A stretch of 64,000 nt of DNA from Hepsetus odoe (GCA_017165825.1 CM029370.1:18616190-18680189), one strand, 5' to 3'; counted from the stretch's first letter, positions 34,374 through 49,012 are shown. A program made the numbers and translations. Notes: generated by a model from the letters alone, not told the origin.

Positions 34374-35983
34374 TTTGGCGTGCAGGACTGCGGCCAAGAG
34401 AGTCTACATGCTTGTTTACATTTTTATGATGAATCATTCTGTAACACCCTATGTCAAAACTAAAGACTGACTTTGTTTGGGCCAGGTCCTTAATTCTAGT
34501 TTTCTCCAATGTACACTGTTGGCTTTTGATGATCATTAGGAGCCCAGCAGGTTCAGAGTGGTGGGTTCAAGTAAATGCCTCAGGGATAATTAACGCACAG
34601 CGCTCCCGTCTTATTTCATTTCATAATCATTAAGGCAAGAGAGCATCTGATCTGATACCCCATTAGAGCAATGAGACTTTAAGTTCATTTCTGCAGCATC
34701 TAATCAGACTTAATGTGATGTCATTGGATGAAAATGAGGGCATCAGTGGTGGATGTGTCGTATTCTTGTGCTTCAAAAGCACATCAGCGTTATTCAACTC
34801 ATGAGAGAGATCAGATAGTAAAGTCCAATTTAACAGAGGCTGCAGGAAACATTACTTTGCATATTAAATATGTGTGTGTGCATGCACATGCTTACATAAA
34901 GACACTTTTAAAATATTTCTTTTGTGAAGTGCTTTCACATGTCATAAATAATTGTTTGTATAATGCTCCTTTTGCAAGGGACAAATAAGAAATAACAAAA
35001 ATAAATGAGAAGTTACAAATTTCTGATTAAAGGCTTTATGCGGTCAAAGAGAAAAGGAGAAAATACTAAAAACGCTTACACTGTAGCTAAATCTCTCTGG
35101 TGACATAAATCAGTTTTGAAGGTTTGTTTCACTGCTTATATTCCTCTGCCAACAGAGACAGGTGTACAATCCCGGCTACACTGGAGGCTCTGAAATATCC
35201 TTTCACGTTCATGAGAAAAAATATAACCTGCAATGGCAGAAGCAACAGTCTGTGCAGTTTCATTAGAGTAGAATAATTACGTAGGAAGAGCAGGCAAACA
35301 AACCTATACATAATCAGCAAAGGCTGAATATGAGTTTGTAATTATTGGGGAAAAGACACAAAGCAGAAAGCAGCTCGCCATCAAAAAAGTTTGAAATGCA
35401 TCATTCATCCATCTGTAATATTAACAGATTTGCTAATGTTCAGTCTTATACAGGAACAAAATGGAGCGTCTGTGTCTGGTCTCTGCAGGGATTTGTTAAA
35501 GTCTTTTAGCACACAAGAGCACCAAGTGAGTAATTACGCAGTGCTAGCTTATTTGAATATAATATGTGCATTAAGTCAAATTCTTGTTAGAATATAAAAA
35601 AATGTAACAAGGTACCTAACAAGAATTTACCTCTGCTGTTGAAATCTAAATTATTCATACTGGGCTATTCCTTGGTGGGGGAGGGGGGGTTGCCTTAAAT
35701 GTAGATTGTACTTTTTTATGTAAGAGGGCCATATTCCTTTCTTTTTATAAATGTACATATCTGTCCAATTTGAATTCAAAAACTCTGAATCTTTTGGATG
35801 TCTGATAACCTTGCACAACAAGGTATATACATTACAGTTGCATATATGTGTTTATTTTTCACATTATTTGAATGCCTGGATTATTACTCCTTCAAAAGAT
35901 TGCTTTGGTTCTATGGAAATAGTTTTGCTTAATATTAAAAATAAAGATTTTCATTTGCGGGGTGCAAAAATGACATGGCTCAC

Positions 35984-36236
35984 CTAGAATGGCAATAACC
36001 TCATCATCTTGAATAACTTCTAATGAACCGGACACCACGAAACAGAGTGTGTCAACACTCTCTCCGGCATGGAAGATGAGGTCTCCAGGGGCGCAGTGTG
36101 TGGTCTGGAACTCCACCGCCAGAGAGCGCAGACAGCCATCGCTGGCCAGCCGGAAGGCCGGGTGCTCGTTAAACACCTGCCGGTTCAGGTGGACGCAGAT
36201 GTCGGCCCTCATGTCTTTGGGACAGATGGACAGCAC
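35984..36236 (-). CDS. kcnh5: KCNH5 exon: main part of the cNBHD
   Basis: Internal exon of 253 nt: 84 full codons plus the first base of a Gly codon finished by the next exon. Its acceptor is CAG just above 36236 and its donor GTGAG is at 35979-35983. It encodes VLSICPKDMRADICVHLNR, then VFNEHPAFRLASDGCLRSLA, then the beta-roll HCAPGDLIFHAGESVDTLCF and VSGSLEVIQDDEVIAIL. This covers the end of the C-linker and the first two thirds of the cNBHD, which in EAG channels contacts the N-terminal PAS domain and tunes gating. No stop or frameshift is present. Confidence 0.96.
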
Positions 36237-39200
36237 CTGGGTGTGTGGGAGCAAGGGCATTATTGCACAGTGGTGACATTTGGTGAGTGTCACTTTGCTT
36301 ATGCTTATATGCATTATATCCATTTATCAAGATTATGAACTGGCTGGCTGTGCTCTAGGGGTGTAGACTATAACTGACTCAATACAATGAGAGGGATGTC
36401 TAGAAAGAGACAACTGTGAAAGCATTCACAAACAGAAAACAAAACAAACATAGAAAAAAAAACAGCCATTGCAATGGCAGGCAGTGAATTTAGTTTCTTT
36501 TAGCAAAGTTCATTATTTTCTCATGCTGGAGAGAAAAAAGAAACTAAATAAGAACTTGCTCAGCTACTGCTGGTATTTGCAAATGTCAGTTTCTCAGCAC
36601 TCATAAATATTTCATTTTGCTGCTGTCTGGAGTTATAATTAAAATAAGTGTGAGCCAAAAGACTAGCATGCAGCTTCCTTCCCTCCTCTCACGAAATAAA
36701 AAGTCACTATAAAAACAACATAGGCTTAAAATATCATCAGCAGCTCCAGATAAAACTTTATTAGCTGACTGAAATAGCTGGCCAAGACAGACATGAAGAT
36801 ATGCTTAGGAGCAAATGAACTTTCATTCATCATTACATACAAGAATGGTGCTAATCCACAGTCTAATCAAGGTTCCTTCAAATGCTGAACCACAATCATT
36901 CTTATTTACTGCACATTGATCAAAACATGGAAGCAAATATAACAAGCTGTTATTGAGCAGCATCTTATTTAGCACATGTCAGCCATGCATCCTGTCCATG
37001 ATATTGATCCACTGCACCCGTCAGGTCTCTACAGTATTAGCTTACTCTAAGATGTTTGATGTTAAACCATTTTTGAGGAATGTGTCAAGCTCTGTAAATT
37101 TTGTTTACATTTATTTTAGTGCTTTGTCCAAATGGTATCCATTCCCTTTGTCTCTTTAGGGTCTTAAAGACTGATGTGTTTAAACATGAAATTGTGGTAA
37201 GAGTAGACAAACTAGTGGAAATCCAGAGGAAGACAGAACAAAGATCCATTGAAGAAATGACTCCTGCCAATACTCCTGTTCCTGGAGATCTTATTACAGC
37301 CTGTAGAATTTAGTTCCAGTTCCAACACTGCTTCCAATGATTCCTCTATGAAAAAATACACACCCATTTTCCTATATTCAATCTCAGCACTGCTATTTTA
37401 AGGATGCCTACTAGATGTGAAGAATGTATTGAACAAATAGTTATATATACTTTCTCTATTTCCAAATTCGAACTCTCTAAAGCAAGGAACATTTTTTCAT
37501 TTTAATGCTATTTAATGTGATTGATTCCAAGTAAATTTGGCCCATTTGTTATGAAATTCATTCACACTGTAAAGGGCATCTTCAAATGGAAAAAAAAGAA
37601 TAAAGATGAGTTTTGATTAGTCAGTGACTTAAATATCTGATTTAAGATGTAAGATCTAAAAACATAACATAGGAGATCTCACTGGCTAAGGGGCTTCTGA
37701 TGGAAATTATTCATTTTTTCATCTGATCACAAAATCAGCTACGAAGCCATATTCTGATACAAAAATCTCAGTTTCTAGGAGGTTCTAGGAGATGTTCATT
37801 CCTTGTGACGTTCTATTTCAGTATTCTATATAGTGTTTTTGAAACTAAACATTTAAACAATTTAAAGTATAAAGTTGAGTAAAAACCGAAATCCAAATTC
37901 GAAATCCAAAGATTTACATAATACAAAGAAGTTCTAGAAAGAACTTGGTACAGAGACACTTTACTCTCACTGTCACGCTGTTCTTTACACTCACTGTCAG
38001 GCTGTAAAACAAGTACATCAACAAATGTCAGTTACAAACATAACCAATGTTAAAATGATATGATGCTCTCATGCTGATAGAATTTTCATGTAGGGGAGGT
38101 GAGACATCTTCCATGATATGCAGCAGTTTGGATAGCATCCTCTCCTTAACATATAATTCCTTGGAATTCCCAGGATCCACTGCTAGTCACTCATAGAAGA
38201 AGAGTTTGCTCTCTTTTAAATGTGTTTCAGTCTGTATAAGTTTGAATAAGGTACTATTTCTTTACCTGTCATTTTTAAATGAATTCACATTCACTGCTAA
38301 ACTTTGCACAGCAGCATATCTCCAGGAACAGCAACCAAAAACATGAAAAGGTATTTCTTCCTACACTCACCTAACATAACTGTACAGCTAACTCTACTTA
38401 TTTAACTAATATGGCTATGTAAGAATCTATGAGAGGTGCTAACTAAAGGAAAAATAAAGGGTAATTTCCATAAAACAATAAGTCAGCTTATTTTGATAAG
38501 TGTATTACCGCCAATCAGAAAGAGTGACAGGTGTATTTTGATTCATTTGAATTATTCAAAATGAGACTATCACATTTCTGACATTTAATTGCACTGAGGT
38601 GGCTTTGTGGAAAAACTTCAAGAATGTGTGTTTGGCTAGTGTGTGATTGTGTGTGCGTGCCTGCATGCATGTGTGTGTGTGTGTGTGTGTGTACGTGAGA
38701 GTATCGGTCTGAGGAGGCTGCACTATTAATGTTACATTATTAAGTGCCAAGTACAGAAGTGGCAAAAAGTGTTGGCTGCATTCACATGCTAATGGTTCCA
38801 TTAGAGGCTGTGGGACAGACGTTAAGGCAGCACAATGGAAAATGAATTAGATCTCTCTCACTTCACCAGAAATTAATTAAAATGCTGCGGAGCCCACTTA
38901 ACCACCAGCTCACCCCCATACCCCCCCCATGGGAGAAGGTTGATGAGCTTTCACAGTAGGTGCCTTAACATAATTCATGCATACATTAATGTATGCTATA
39001 TGATTCTGATTCTGCTTTCAAGATACATGTGGATGTCTTGGTGTAGTAGATAATGTAGTAGTGTAGTAGATAATAATCCACCACCATTGTAAAGTGCCTT
39101 GGGGCAACTGTGTTGTAAAAGGCGCTATATAAGAATAAATTGAATTGAATTTAATTGAATAATGCCTTTATTATCCTTAAAACCACACTTTAAGGCACTA

Positions 39201-42087
39201 GTGACCCTAAAACTGTATGCATTATTTAACACTTGTATTAGCAAGGGGGCAAACTCACAAACACATAGCATGCTTGCCACATTAACAAGATTGCCTTAAC
39301 ATGGTTAGTTGAGCTGGCCCGATTATTTTTCCATAGGTTATAGCTGTCACATGTCCTATTAAACAGAATGTGTATGGGTGAACCTTCCTCCACTGGATTT
39401 ATCATGTAAATGAATGAAAGAAAAATATGCATTTCCAGAGACTTACTTCCAGTAAGCAGTAGCAGTAAAATCTTGCTACTTGCTACTCAAAGCAGTAATG
39501 TCTTCACCTACTGACAAAATGTGTCAGAGATGTGAAAATGGGATCTCAATGCCAAGTTTTACATGCTCTTGCCTTAACCCAGCTGAGGAAAGCCTACCCA
39601 ATATGCACTCTGTTTGTAGTGGAATAACAATATATATTAAACTCAAGTCTATATTAGCAGAACAATTTCAGTTTCTCAGATCAAGCTCTTAGGCACTAGG
39701 TAAAGCCTGGCAAACTCTTGCCTCTGATAATTCGTCTCTGTTAAAGCATAAGCAGTTTCAGGTTTGGGTTCATGCAGATACTTTTATTTTATTTATATAT
39801 TTTTTGACACTATCACAGCAGTTTGTCCCATTTGAACTGAGCTGCTAATGAGGTGTGTACAGAGGATTGGAGGCAATTTTAGATTTAGGTCATTTAAGAT
39901 ATAAGATTTCACTTGAGATGAAAAACTTTCATGAGGTTAAAAAAAAATCTTCCAGTTCATACGAGTGTGACAGAGGAAATGAAAGTCCATGTCGATGAAT
40001 AAATTTTAGAACTCAAACCCATTGCATGAAAAGACCTGCTCACCCAGCTGATGTTAAGATCCCTAAGAAAATTCCAACAGACAATGAATCTAGTGTAAGA
40101 CAGGAGACTTCTAAGGCAGGGGATTTTTTAACTTGTTTCACTGCTGTGGTCAGTTTGACCCACATTGTTGTTATGACTGCAATAAAAAGAAAGACGAGCA
40201 TTTTAAAGTGTGGATATTTAAAAGGAATTCAGCAGTAAATCTTGTTTCTTCAGCAAAGTTCAAAAAAAGAAATTACAACTGTTATCATGAGGTTTTGTTT
40301 TTTTTATTCTAAAATCAAATTTTTCTAAAGACATCACATGACAGCAGTAAAGAGTGTTGAACTCCCTCAATCTCTGTGTCAAAGGCAGTTCTCAGCACTT
40401 ACAGAGACAAGCTATGCTCACTGGAGCCTTTTTACGCCCACGGCATTGCAGGCAATAATGTCGAACCCCCACTGACTTCCTTTGAGTTTCCTCTAAAATT
40501 GGATCTAAGCCTTTCAAACAGCATTTAAAAGATTATCTTTCCATACCAATAGACAAACCTCAGCTCACCTTCTTTGGTAACAGTAAGTCTCAGACACATT
40601 CACGCTAAAGAATGTTTGTAAGTTGTCATTAACCTTAGGTCGATATGAAAACACAATTAGTTGTAGTGCTGCAAATGAGATGTCACATTTTATTTAAAGG
40701 AGAATTGTGCATTTTGTGAATAAAATAAAATCCCTGAACCTGCACAGCATTTTGGACCGTTCAAACCTCAAAAAACAGCTCAGTCTCAAGGTCTCTTCTG
40801 ACTTAACTTCTTTTAGAAAAAAAAATCAGACATATCTGCTCTCAGTGTATCACTTCTGCAAGTGATAACTCTCTGGTACACCTCATGCATAAGTTCACTA
40901 CGCAGACCTGGCCATGGGGTCAAAAGTCAAATCCTACTCATTATAGGATTATATATAAGACATGATGCAAAGTAAAACATTTCACTCCTTTTTCAGTACT
41001 ACAACTTATAATTGTACAACTGGTAGCATTTTCACACCAATAACACTAAATCCATAACCAAGACTGGTTTGGGACTTGTTGGTTGAATTGTTCATTATTG
41101 CATTTTTTTTTTTTCACAATTATTTTTAAGTCCTTCTGTCATCATTGTGTTCATGTTTTTTGAAAAAATAGTAGATAAATGTTTTTTTGACTACAATGAG
41201 GTAAATTGACACTAGGCTCATGCCATTATACTATAATCCTACCATACATTTGTTTTGCATGTACCTTTGTTTGGTTATGCACATTCTAATAGTCATGCGG
41301 AGTGGTAATTTTTAAGCAGACGGTTTTCTCCAAAGCAACTATAACAAATCTATGAACCCTCATGCTGCCAGCTGCTAGCCTTAAGACACTGTGGACCAAA
41401 CCCTACTGAGAGTATTCAGGGTCGTTCTAGGCTCAGAAACAGCTTTTACACTCAATCAAATGTATCTTGGGTGAAACAGTGGTTTGATTGTTCTGTCTTG
41501 TCAAAATTAGTATAAAAGTTATTAGTATTAGTGACTATAACTATAGGTAGAATGCATTGATAGTCTAAATGGTCATATCAGAACATGATCTCAGCATTTC
41601 AGTTCTGACATTACAAGCCTAAATGACAAAGAATAGACATTAGCCAATTTTCAGTACTTGGACTTTCTAATACCTGTATCTGCATACTTTGTAGTATCTC
41701 TTGGATGGGCAAAGACTCTAAAGGAATTGTCCTGTTATGCATAGTTGCAGGGAAAAAAAAAAAACTTTTCATGACCACATTTTGTGGGAAAAATAGGGGC
41801 ACAAAACCATTACAAGATAAAATTTATAGATCCCTCCACAACAAAATAAAGCCATTATGGCTTACCATCTGGCTGACAAGCATTCTGACTTGTGTTCAGT
41901 GATTCAGGAAGCTCTCGTTATATTGCACTGGCATTTTTTCCCCATTATATCAGTTAAGTATTAAAAGTATTGCACAAACTTTTTCATACAGAGGACATTT
42001 TTAGTTCGTACATGCAACAAATAAAATGAAGCAGGGAAGACTACAAGAGGTTACATAATAATACTCAGAGGAACGAGGCTTTCTCAC
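36237..42087. other. KCNH5 intron 8, no gene; minor repeats
   Basis: AT-rich intron. A TG microsatellite lies at about 38668-38692, and an old dispersed-repeat tail (GTAAAGTGCCTTGGGGCAAC, then TTGAA units) at 39090-39160. No other exon found. Confidence 0.5.
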
Positions 42088-42287
42088 CTTCTCTGTGTCT
42101 ATGCCTTTGGACATCGCCCAGGTGGAGACAATGTAGTCCATTACTCTTTCGCTCAGGCCTTTGGGCACCTGATAGAGCTTGAGAAAGTCCCGCACATTGT
42201 TCAGCATCTCATGGTAGCGGTTGGTGTTGGTGTACATCTGCTGGAAAATGGTGGTCACGTTTCCAAAGATGGTTGCGTAGAGGAGAG
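42088..42287 (-). CDS. kcnh5: KCNH5 exon: S6 end and C-linker
   Basis: Most upstream exon of the gene inside the window, 200 nt. The acceptor (ttcttcacag) is at 42288-42297 and the donor GTGAG at 42083-42087. It starts with the last two bases of an Ala codon, then 66 codons: LLYATIFGNVTTIFQQMY, TNRYHEMLNNVRDFLKLYQV, PKGLSERVMDYIVSTWAMSK, GIDTEK. This is the cytoplasmic end of S6 and the C-linker helices connecting the pore gate to the cNBHD. The open frame continues to 42681 on the same strand, but that part is intron with no channel similarity. The exon above it, with selectivity filter and S1-S5, was not found in the window. Confidence 0.96.
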
Positions 42288-42297
42288 CTGTGAAGAA

Positions 42298-44154
42298 GAG
42301 AAATGGAATTCTTAAGATCTCTTCAGAGAGCTGCGGAATAAAAATAAAAGGCCAGACTGAAACAAGAGGTTGTGGAAATGTCTGTAGAGAGATCAGGGCT
42401 GTGCTAGCAGAGAGGAAGGCTATGCTGGTTATTAGATTTTTCTCCACCGAAGTAGGTTGACTCATTTCCCCCCTCCAAAAGCATCCTAAATGCATAAGCA
42501 TGGATATTCCAAAGCAGTAGACACAAAAAATACTAGAAGCCAAATAATACTCCTGACAGCTGATGGGAAGAAGAAAAATAAACATATTGCGTATACTACT
42601 TAGAAAAGTTAGTCCAGTGTCAGCTCTAGTATCAAGTATCAACACACAAGCATCTAGAGAGCCTAGAATTTTGTAGTACATGAGTCTTCATAAATGAATG
42701 AATTAACAGATTCATAAAGGGGGAGAGAGAAAAAGAAAGAAATCAAATAAAATACAACAACTCAACTCATTGAGCAAAAAGCATAGAAAAACAAGGAAAG
42801 CACAAACATATAACAAGTAAAGCACACAATAGTGTGGCATTAATTACATGAAAAGCCACATCTCTTCTCTGTGTTTAGCCTTTACTAGTAAGAGCCCTAA
42901 GATCAAGCATGGGGCAGACTGAAATGATGAACATAGGAGAAGTGTGCATTTCCCTCCCACATAGTGCTACTTTCCTGCAGCAGACATTAAAATGGGCTAA
43001 TTAAAAGAAAAGTTTTAAAAAATCAAATGAATCTAACAAGCTGAAAGTCTCTGAACCTTGTGCTTTAAAATATAACTGCAAGTTACCGAACTATGCAATT
43101 AGTGAGGTCCTGTACAATATAAACAGAATAATGTTTAAGCAAAATCACAAATATGTCAAAATAAGCGGCTAAACCAAGTGTATCAAACATTGACTCTAAG
43201 TTATCATACTATGCAATTAATGAAGTAAATGAACCATGAAGCCTGCTGTGTCTCATCTTAAAATATGGTAATAAATAAATAAATAAATAAATATATTAAA
43301 GAGACATATAGTAATATAGTGCCAGCTTTCAAAACTTTAGTATTATTAATTGTCTTACTATGTCAATGACAAAACAAACCTCCAGCTAATTAATATAATG
43401 ACTTAACCGAAAGTTTTCTTTCAAGCACTGCATTTAGTATTCTGCTAAAGAATATATGGAACTCCCTTGAAAACCTGTGGGTTTTCCTGTAAAAAGCCTG
43501 TGAAAAGGAGAGTTTGCAACTGAGAACCAAGGATCAGAACATTTTATTTGAAAGATTTGTTTAAAGGATGGTTTCACATCCCTGTATGTGTCCTCTAACC
43601 TCATTCAGAAATTAAAGAAAGGAGTCAAGGAAAGTAATTGAAAATATACCATATGCTGGGCCAATAAGTTTAACACATTGTGATTATTTTTCTCTTATAT
43701 TATTCTTAAAATCAAGCTGCAAAGAAACAAAGACAAGTATTCAGTCTTTTTCTAAGGTAAACACATTTAAAAAGACTCATCTGAATTTAGCTTTAATACA
43801 TATAGTGATCACATTACCAAAACTTGGTCAAACTGGGTTTCAATCTATTTGAGAGAGTACTCATAGTTTCTACTCCGTGAATTTGGGGGCAAAGGTCCCC
43901 ATGCTGCTTTCATTTTTCTTAGTAAAAGTAGTTTACCTATGACTTTTTCGCATTTTGCAACATTTAATTGTCTTTCCAGAAAGAATGATAATCATAATTG
44001 TGACAGGCATATCTATATACAAAAAAGGCAAGCGCCATCCCTGATGAATTATGGATTTTGTTGTTCATAATGATACTTCGTTGGCTTTGCCCTTGACTTT
44101 CACTTGACAGAGCTGACATCAAGTTTTTAGAGCTACTTTCTGTCTGCTACAGCA
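42298..44154. other. KCNH5 intron 7, no feature beyond an AAAT repeat
   Basis: AT-rich intron with an AAAT microsatellite at 43271-43292. Neither the pore helix nor the GFGN selectivity filter expected of the preceding exon was found here or elsewhere up to 64000. Confidence 0.45.
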
Positions 44155-44596
44155 GATCCTATCCCAAACGCGAATCTCCAAGCTTCTGATAAAGAAGCTG
44201 GGTGGGTGGTGGTGGTCTAGTGTTAAGATGCTCACCAAAAGACCAAGAGTTAAAGTCTGAAATCCTACCTTCAGCACAGTCACCATCGGGTTACTTAGCG
44301 AGAGCCTTGTTGCTCCAGGGAGACTCCCATTAATTTGGAAATGGAAGTTGCCCTGCACAAGAGCATCTGCTAAATGATCCTATCCCAAACACATATCTCC
44401 AAGCATCTGATAAAGAAGCTGAGTGTGTGGTGGTGGTCTAGTGTTAAGATACTCACCAAAAGACCAAGATTTACAGTTTGAAATCCTACCTTCAGCACAA
44501 TCACCATTGGGTTACTTAACGAGAGCCTTGTTGCTCCAGGGAGACTCCCATTAATTTGGAAATGGAAGTTGCCCTGCACAAGAGCATCTGCTAAAT
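44155..44596 (+). repeat. Tandem duplication of a 221-bp V-SINE unit
   Basis: 44155-44375 and 44376-44596 are close to identical, both beginning GATCCTATCCCAAAC, passing through TGGTGGTGGTCTAGTGTTAA (tRNA-like box A) and GTTGCTCCAGGGAGACTCCC, and ending GAGCATCTGCTAAATGA. Period is 221 bp. The second unit begins directly where the first ends, so this is a duplication after SINE insertion rather than two insertions. Confidence 0.88.
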
Positions 44597-47500
44597 GACA
44601 CAAATGTACATCTAAATGAAGCTAGCAGGCTATGGAATGGTCGACCAGTGTGCCATTATTCTCAGAATATTTTTTCCTTCCAAGGCAACACCTTACATCA
44701 GCAGGCCTTTCATAAACACATTTGTGCTCACTGTCTATGGAAACTAAAACACTAATTCAGTGCCTGTATGTGTGAATGAGAGAGCAGGCTGAGTAATGTT
44801 AATAGCTTTTGCCTTGATGCCGCATGTAATTTCTAGATATGACATAACCATTTAGTGACAATCCAGATCAATTCTACACCAATAATTCACCCATTTGTGT
44901 GAACACAGGGTTTTATTGTTTTATTAGTTTAGACAATATGGGTCTGGCATTAGAAGACCATCAGCAGAAACAAATTTTAAAATGCCTCTCTGTGAGAGTA
45001 AATGACTTCAGTACAGACACACACACACACGCACATGCACACACACACACACGCACACACACACAAACACGCACAAACACACACACACACAAATTCCCAT
45101 TCACACAAGCATTCTTTATACACGAGTGTGTTGCCCTAACACACAGGTTAGCCAGACACACACACATACTCTCCCATTAAAACAACAGCAGCACAGTGAA
45201 TGAGGCTTCCATAAATCACCTCAGACACCAATGCATATGCATGTGACAAGCTGAGTAGTTAGGCAGGGATTACCTGCAGCTTAGTGTGAAGTAATAATGC
45301 TGACGTTTTCAGTGGCTGAAACACCGTCAGCGCAAAGGTCATGCAAACACAGCAAGAAGCCTCTTGCCTCAGGACTAGAGAGGCCACAAAACAGGAAATC
45401 TGAACAAACAGAATGCCCTAATATACCTACAACAACACAAATTGCAAAGTGAGCAGAAGGAAAGTAGAGGAAGAGCTTTAATTAAGTTCTAAACTTGTAC
45501 CAGATTGAACTGAAAAAAAGTGGGAAACAGGTTTACTGTTTGATTGCGAATCAGATGTATTTTGCTCATAATCATGCAATTTTTAAATACTTAAAAAACG
45601 TCAGAGACAGTAGAAGTGGGTGATAAAATATGCACAATTTATTTGTACAGATGTACATGTGTGAGAGAAAAAAAGAGCAGCAAAATGGGCCAAAGTCATT
45701 TGTTATTCTGTTATTCTGTGTGCCTTGTGTGACCCGTTAGTGCGCAGTTTACAGGTTCAGCTGCGGCTTTATGAAGCTGAATATCAGTTTCAGAAACCTT
45801 GTGAGCACTTATTGCAATAAGGCACATTTTGCGCTGCTCCAGCTAAAATGTTGCACAAATTAACTTACTATCAATCACTATCTCTGTGCTTCAAAATATA
45901 TCTCTCCTACTAGTTGGCAGTAGCCTGCTGGTTGTGAGAGAGAGAGCAAGAGAGAAAGCCCACATATGAGAAAAATTTGAGTACTATTGTAATTGGGACC
46001 AAATCTTCTGATCAAAGCTGTTATTTTAGCATCACCAACTACTGTATTGAGAAGAGAAGGCACTGGGGAGAGAAGAGGAGACTGCAAAGTAAAGCCTGCA
46101 GTACGTTTTCCAGCACCCTGAGGTGCAAAGTGACTGCTCAGTAGAAAAGGCTGGGATTAGTTGGACTTAATTACTATGGCTTTCAGGGACACTGCAATCT
46201 GTTTCCAGTCACACAAGTATTTCTGTTCTGTGTGGATTCTCTCAGCTCCTGTTCCATCCAGCATGAAAACTCTAGTCTCAGATTCTGCTGCAAGCTTATT
46301 TACTCTGCAGCTAACAACATCAAGCCATGAAAACTCCACATTTCAGATTCCTGACCTAATCAAATCTGCTGAAGCCATGCTCGTGGGTGGTCCTCTCTGG
46401 AGGAAGGGGCATTTTCTCCGCTGAAGTGCTTGCTAACACACCGTTTGATGAATGGGAAAGGACGGGTGTGTGGTAGTCAGATGCTTGTCATTTCTGGCAT
46501 TATATTCTCCATAAATGCCATCTCTTCTCCACTGAAGCAGACTTTTTTCTCATTAGGTCAGGGTAATAACCAATTTAACGCCTTTTTATGGGCAATAATG
46601 GAAATAACAAAAGCATTTCAGATGCACTTTTAATGGGGCCTTATGAAATAAGACTAAGTGGTTTGGGACCGGAACAGTCCTCCAAAGACTGCCCCTCCAC
46701 TAGTGTTCAGGTTCACAACTGAGTAGTAATGAGAGTGATTACTCTCCACTCCTTTCTGGATGTGATTTAAGTCTGCTGCAAAACATCCTCTAAAGAGAGC
46801 AAGTTAGCTATTGTGGAAATGATTGGAAGTAAACGGTTTGCCTGAAATTATTTGATTGTTAAATGCATAACACTGCACTACAATTAGTAAGCACAGATCT
46901 TGTCTAAGAGATGGGCAAGCAGGTAAAAATGTAAAATCACAGTTGAGTCTTCATCAGATCAATCAATGGAAAAAACAAAATGATAACACAATAAAGAAAT
47001 CAGGCAAAAGACTCTCAATCAACATGACAAAAATATTATGCTGGCTAACTTGATTCTTAATGATCTTTTTAAAACCATTGTGTCCTGAAGTAAGCAGAAT
47101 GTCTTGAACAAATAATATCATATAGTAGCTTTTCCTGTTCCTAGAGTCATCCAATTCTGCATTTTAGAGTTTTCTCTCCTCCAGTACATATGAATCATTA
47201 AATCAATAATTTACCACACCCTTCCTTTGTGGAAGAGGGTAGAAAAAACATTACAATGTGAGGAATGGGGACCATCAGGAGCTAGGATAAAAACCTCTAT
47301 TGACTACAATAAACACAAAGCAGAAGGTGGCTGTATGTTCAAATCAGGAAAGCATCTTGACGTGTCAACTTTCATTAAAAATGCATTTTCCTTTTTTCTC
47401 TTTGTCTCGCCTTTAGTCCTGCCCCTGCTCTCTTGTGGTCAATTCATGCCTTCTCCCTATGCTAGGGATCTGTTGTTCAGTGTTGTATAAGTACCCTTTT

Positions 47501-48639
47501 GTTTGCTGGTCCTCTGTTGTAGGTGTTCCTTGTTCTCTGTGGTATGATACTGTTGTGTGTTTTCTGTTGCTTTTAGTCCCGTTCCCTGTGGTTGTAAGTA
47601 GCTTTGTGTGTTGTCTCTTTTGGAGTTATCCAGCTTCCCATTTTTTGTCCTGTTTTGTTTTTTTCTAAATAAAGTTGTCTTTACACAACTACATCCTTTC
47701 TACCACCAACCCTGATTACTATAAGTTTATCAAATCAAGTACTGGATCAATAATTTTTTTGGAAAATAAAAAATGTATACAGGCCAGAGTTAAAAATAAT
47801 ACATTTATATGTGTAAAGGTATTAGGCCAACTACAGTATATTTATTTCAGGCGGCCTATGACCTTTACACAGTGCTGTAGACAACATCTCTCCAAAGAGA
47901 CCATAGTAACAGAAACTGCTGCCTTAGAAAAGCATGAAAAGGAAACAGAATTCCTTTTCAGAGGACCAGATAAAAGATTCATGGTCATATCAAAGGAGTG
48001 ACAGTGTATATGATGATGACAGTGATATTATGAGTAACGACAGTGTACTCACTACAAAGCGGAGCCCTTGTAATATCTCCCTGCTCAATAACCAAGCTGC
48101 TATGAAATATTCAGCAGGCTGAGTCACCGGCCGCACCAGCATGTGTGCTGCAGGCTCACTCACAGTATCCCTACAAAGAGAGGAAGCATAAACCCAGCAC
48201 CAGCCATCCAAACTCAACCTCTTTCTCAAGCTTGGCCGCAGCTGTGCACAGCTATAATACCAGATTAGAAAAGGGAAAGGCTTACTGCATGTAAGTAAGG
48301 ATGGTAAGCATAAAGAAGGAGTCTGCAATGGGAGTAGAAAAGCAACTAAATCTGATCCAAAGGGTTTGTGTGTGTTCATGCACTCATGTGCTACACAGGG
48401 CCAAATCCAAGCGCTACACACACCACACATGTGACTTCTTTGGATATACAACTCACTCATGCCTCTCTACTCAATGTGCACTCTGTAGCTGGAAAGGCTA
48501 TATGTGGAACCTACTCTTTGTTGTATATTACTTTGTTTAATTGTTGATTGCTCGATTTTTATTTATTTATTTTTTTTATTAACGTTTAAGCAGCTTTGGG
48601 TTTGAGAAAGGCACTATATACATTAATCATACCTCTCAC
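44597..48639. other. Intron 7, no gene; CA microsatellite
   Basis: CA-rich microsatellite at about 45018-45093. A stretch at 47480-47700 ending in AAATAAAG looks like an old LTR or repeat tail but has no definable ends. No exon motif seen. Confidence 0.4.
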
Positions 48640-49012
48640 TCACTCATTTTCATATTGTCCTAATTCAGACCATTAAGCCGGAGCTTATCCTCCAGCACCC
48701 CTTGCAGGGCAAAAGGCAGGCACAAGTGGGGACAGGTCACACCCTGGACAGGTCGCCAATCTGTCAAAGAACAGACACACAGGCAAACACACTCACACAC
48801 CAACCCTTACAGGCAAATTAGCATCTCTAATCCACCTGACATGCATGTCTTTGGACGGTGGGACCAGAATACACATAGGAAAACCGCACAGACACAATGA
48901 GAATGGGCAAACCCCACACAGACAGGATCCAGACCGCCCACCTAGAAATCAAACCTAGGAGCTTCTTGCAGTGAGGCAAAATCACTACCCACTGGGCCAC
49001 CGTGCCACCCAA
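48640..49012 (-). repeat. Long tRNA-headed SINE, third type
   Basis: On the minus strand: GGGTGGCACGGTGGCCCAGT head, GGTTTGATTTCTAGG as box B, a middle with AAAGACATGCATGTCAGGTG, and GGCGACCTGTCCAGGGTGTG in common with the Rex3-tailed SINEs, then a tail of TGAG units. About 373 bp. Confidence 0.7.

Noticed and set aside
36049..36338. Plus-strand frames over the cNBHD exon
   Set aside because: Shadows of the KCNH5 exon on the other strand.
42288..42681. Open frame extending upstream of the C-linker exon
   Set aside because: A good acceptor sits at 42288-42297, and the residues beyond it do not resemble S6 or the pore of KCNH channels; it is intron read-through.
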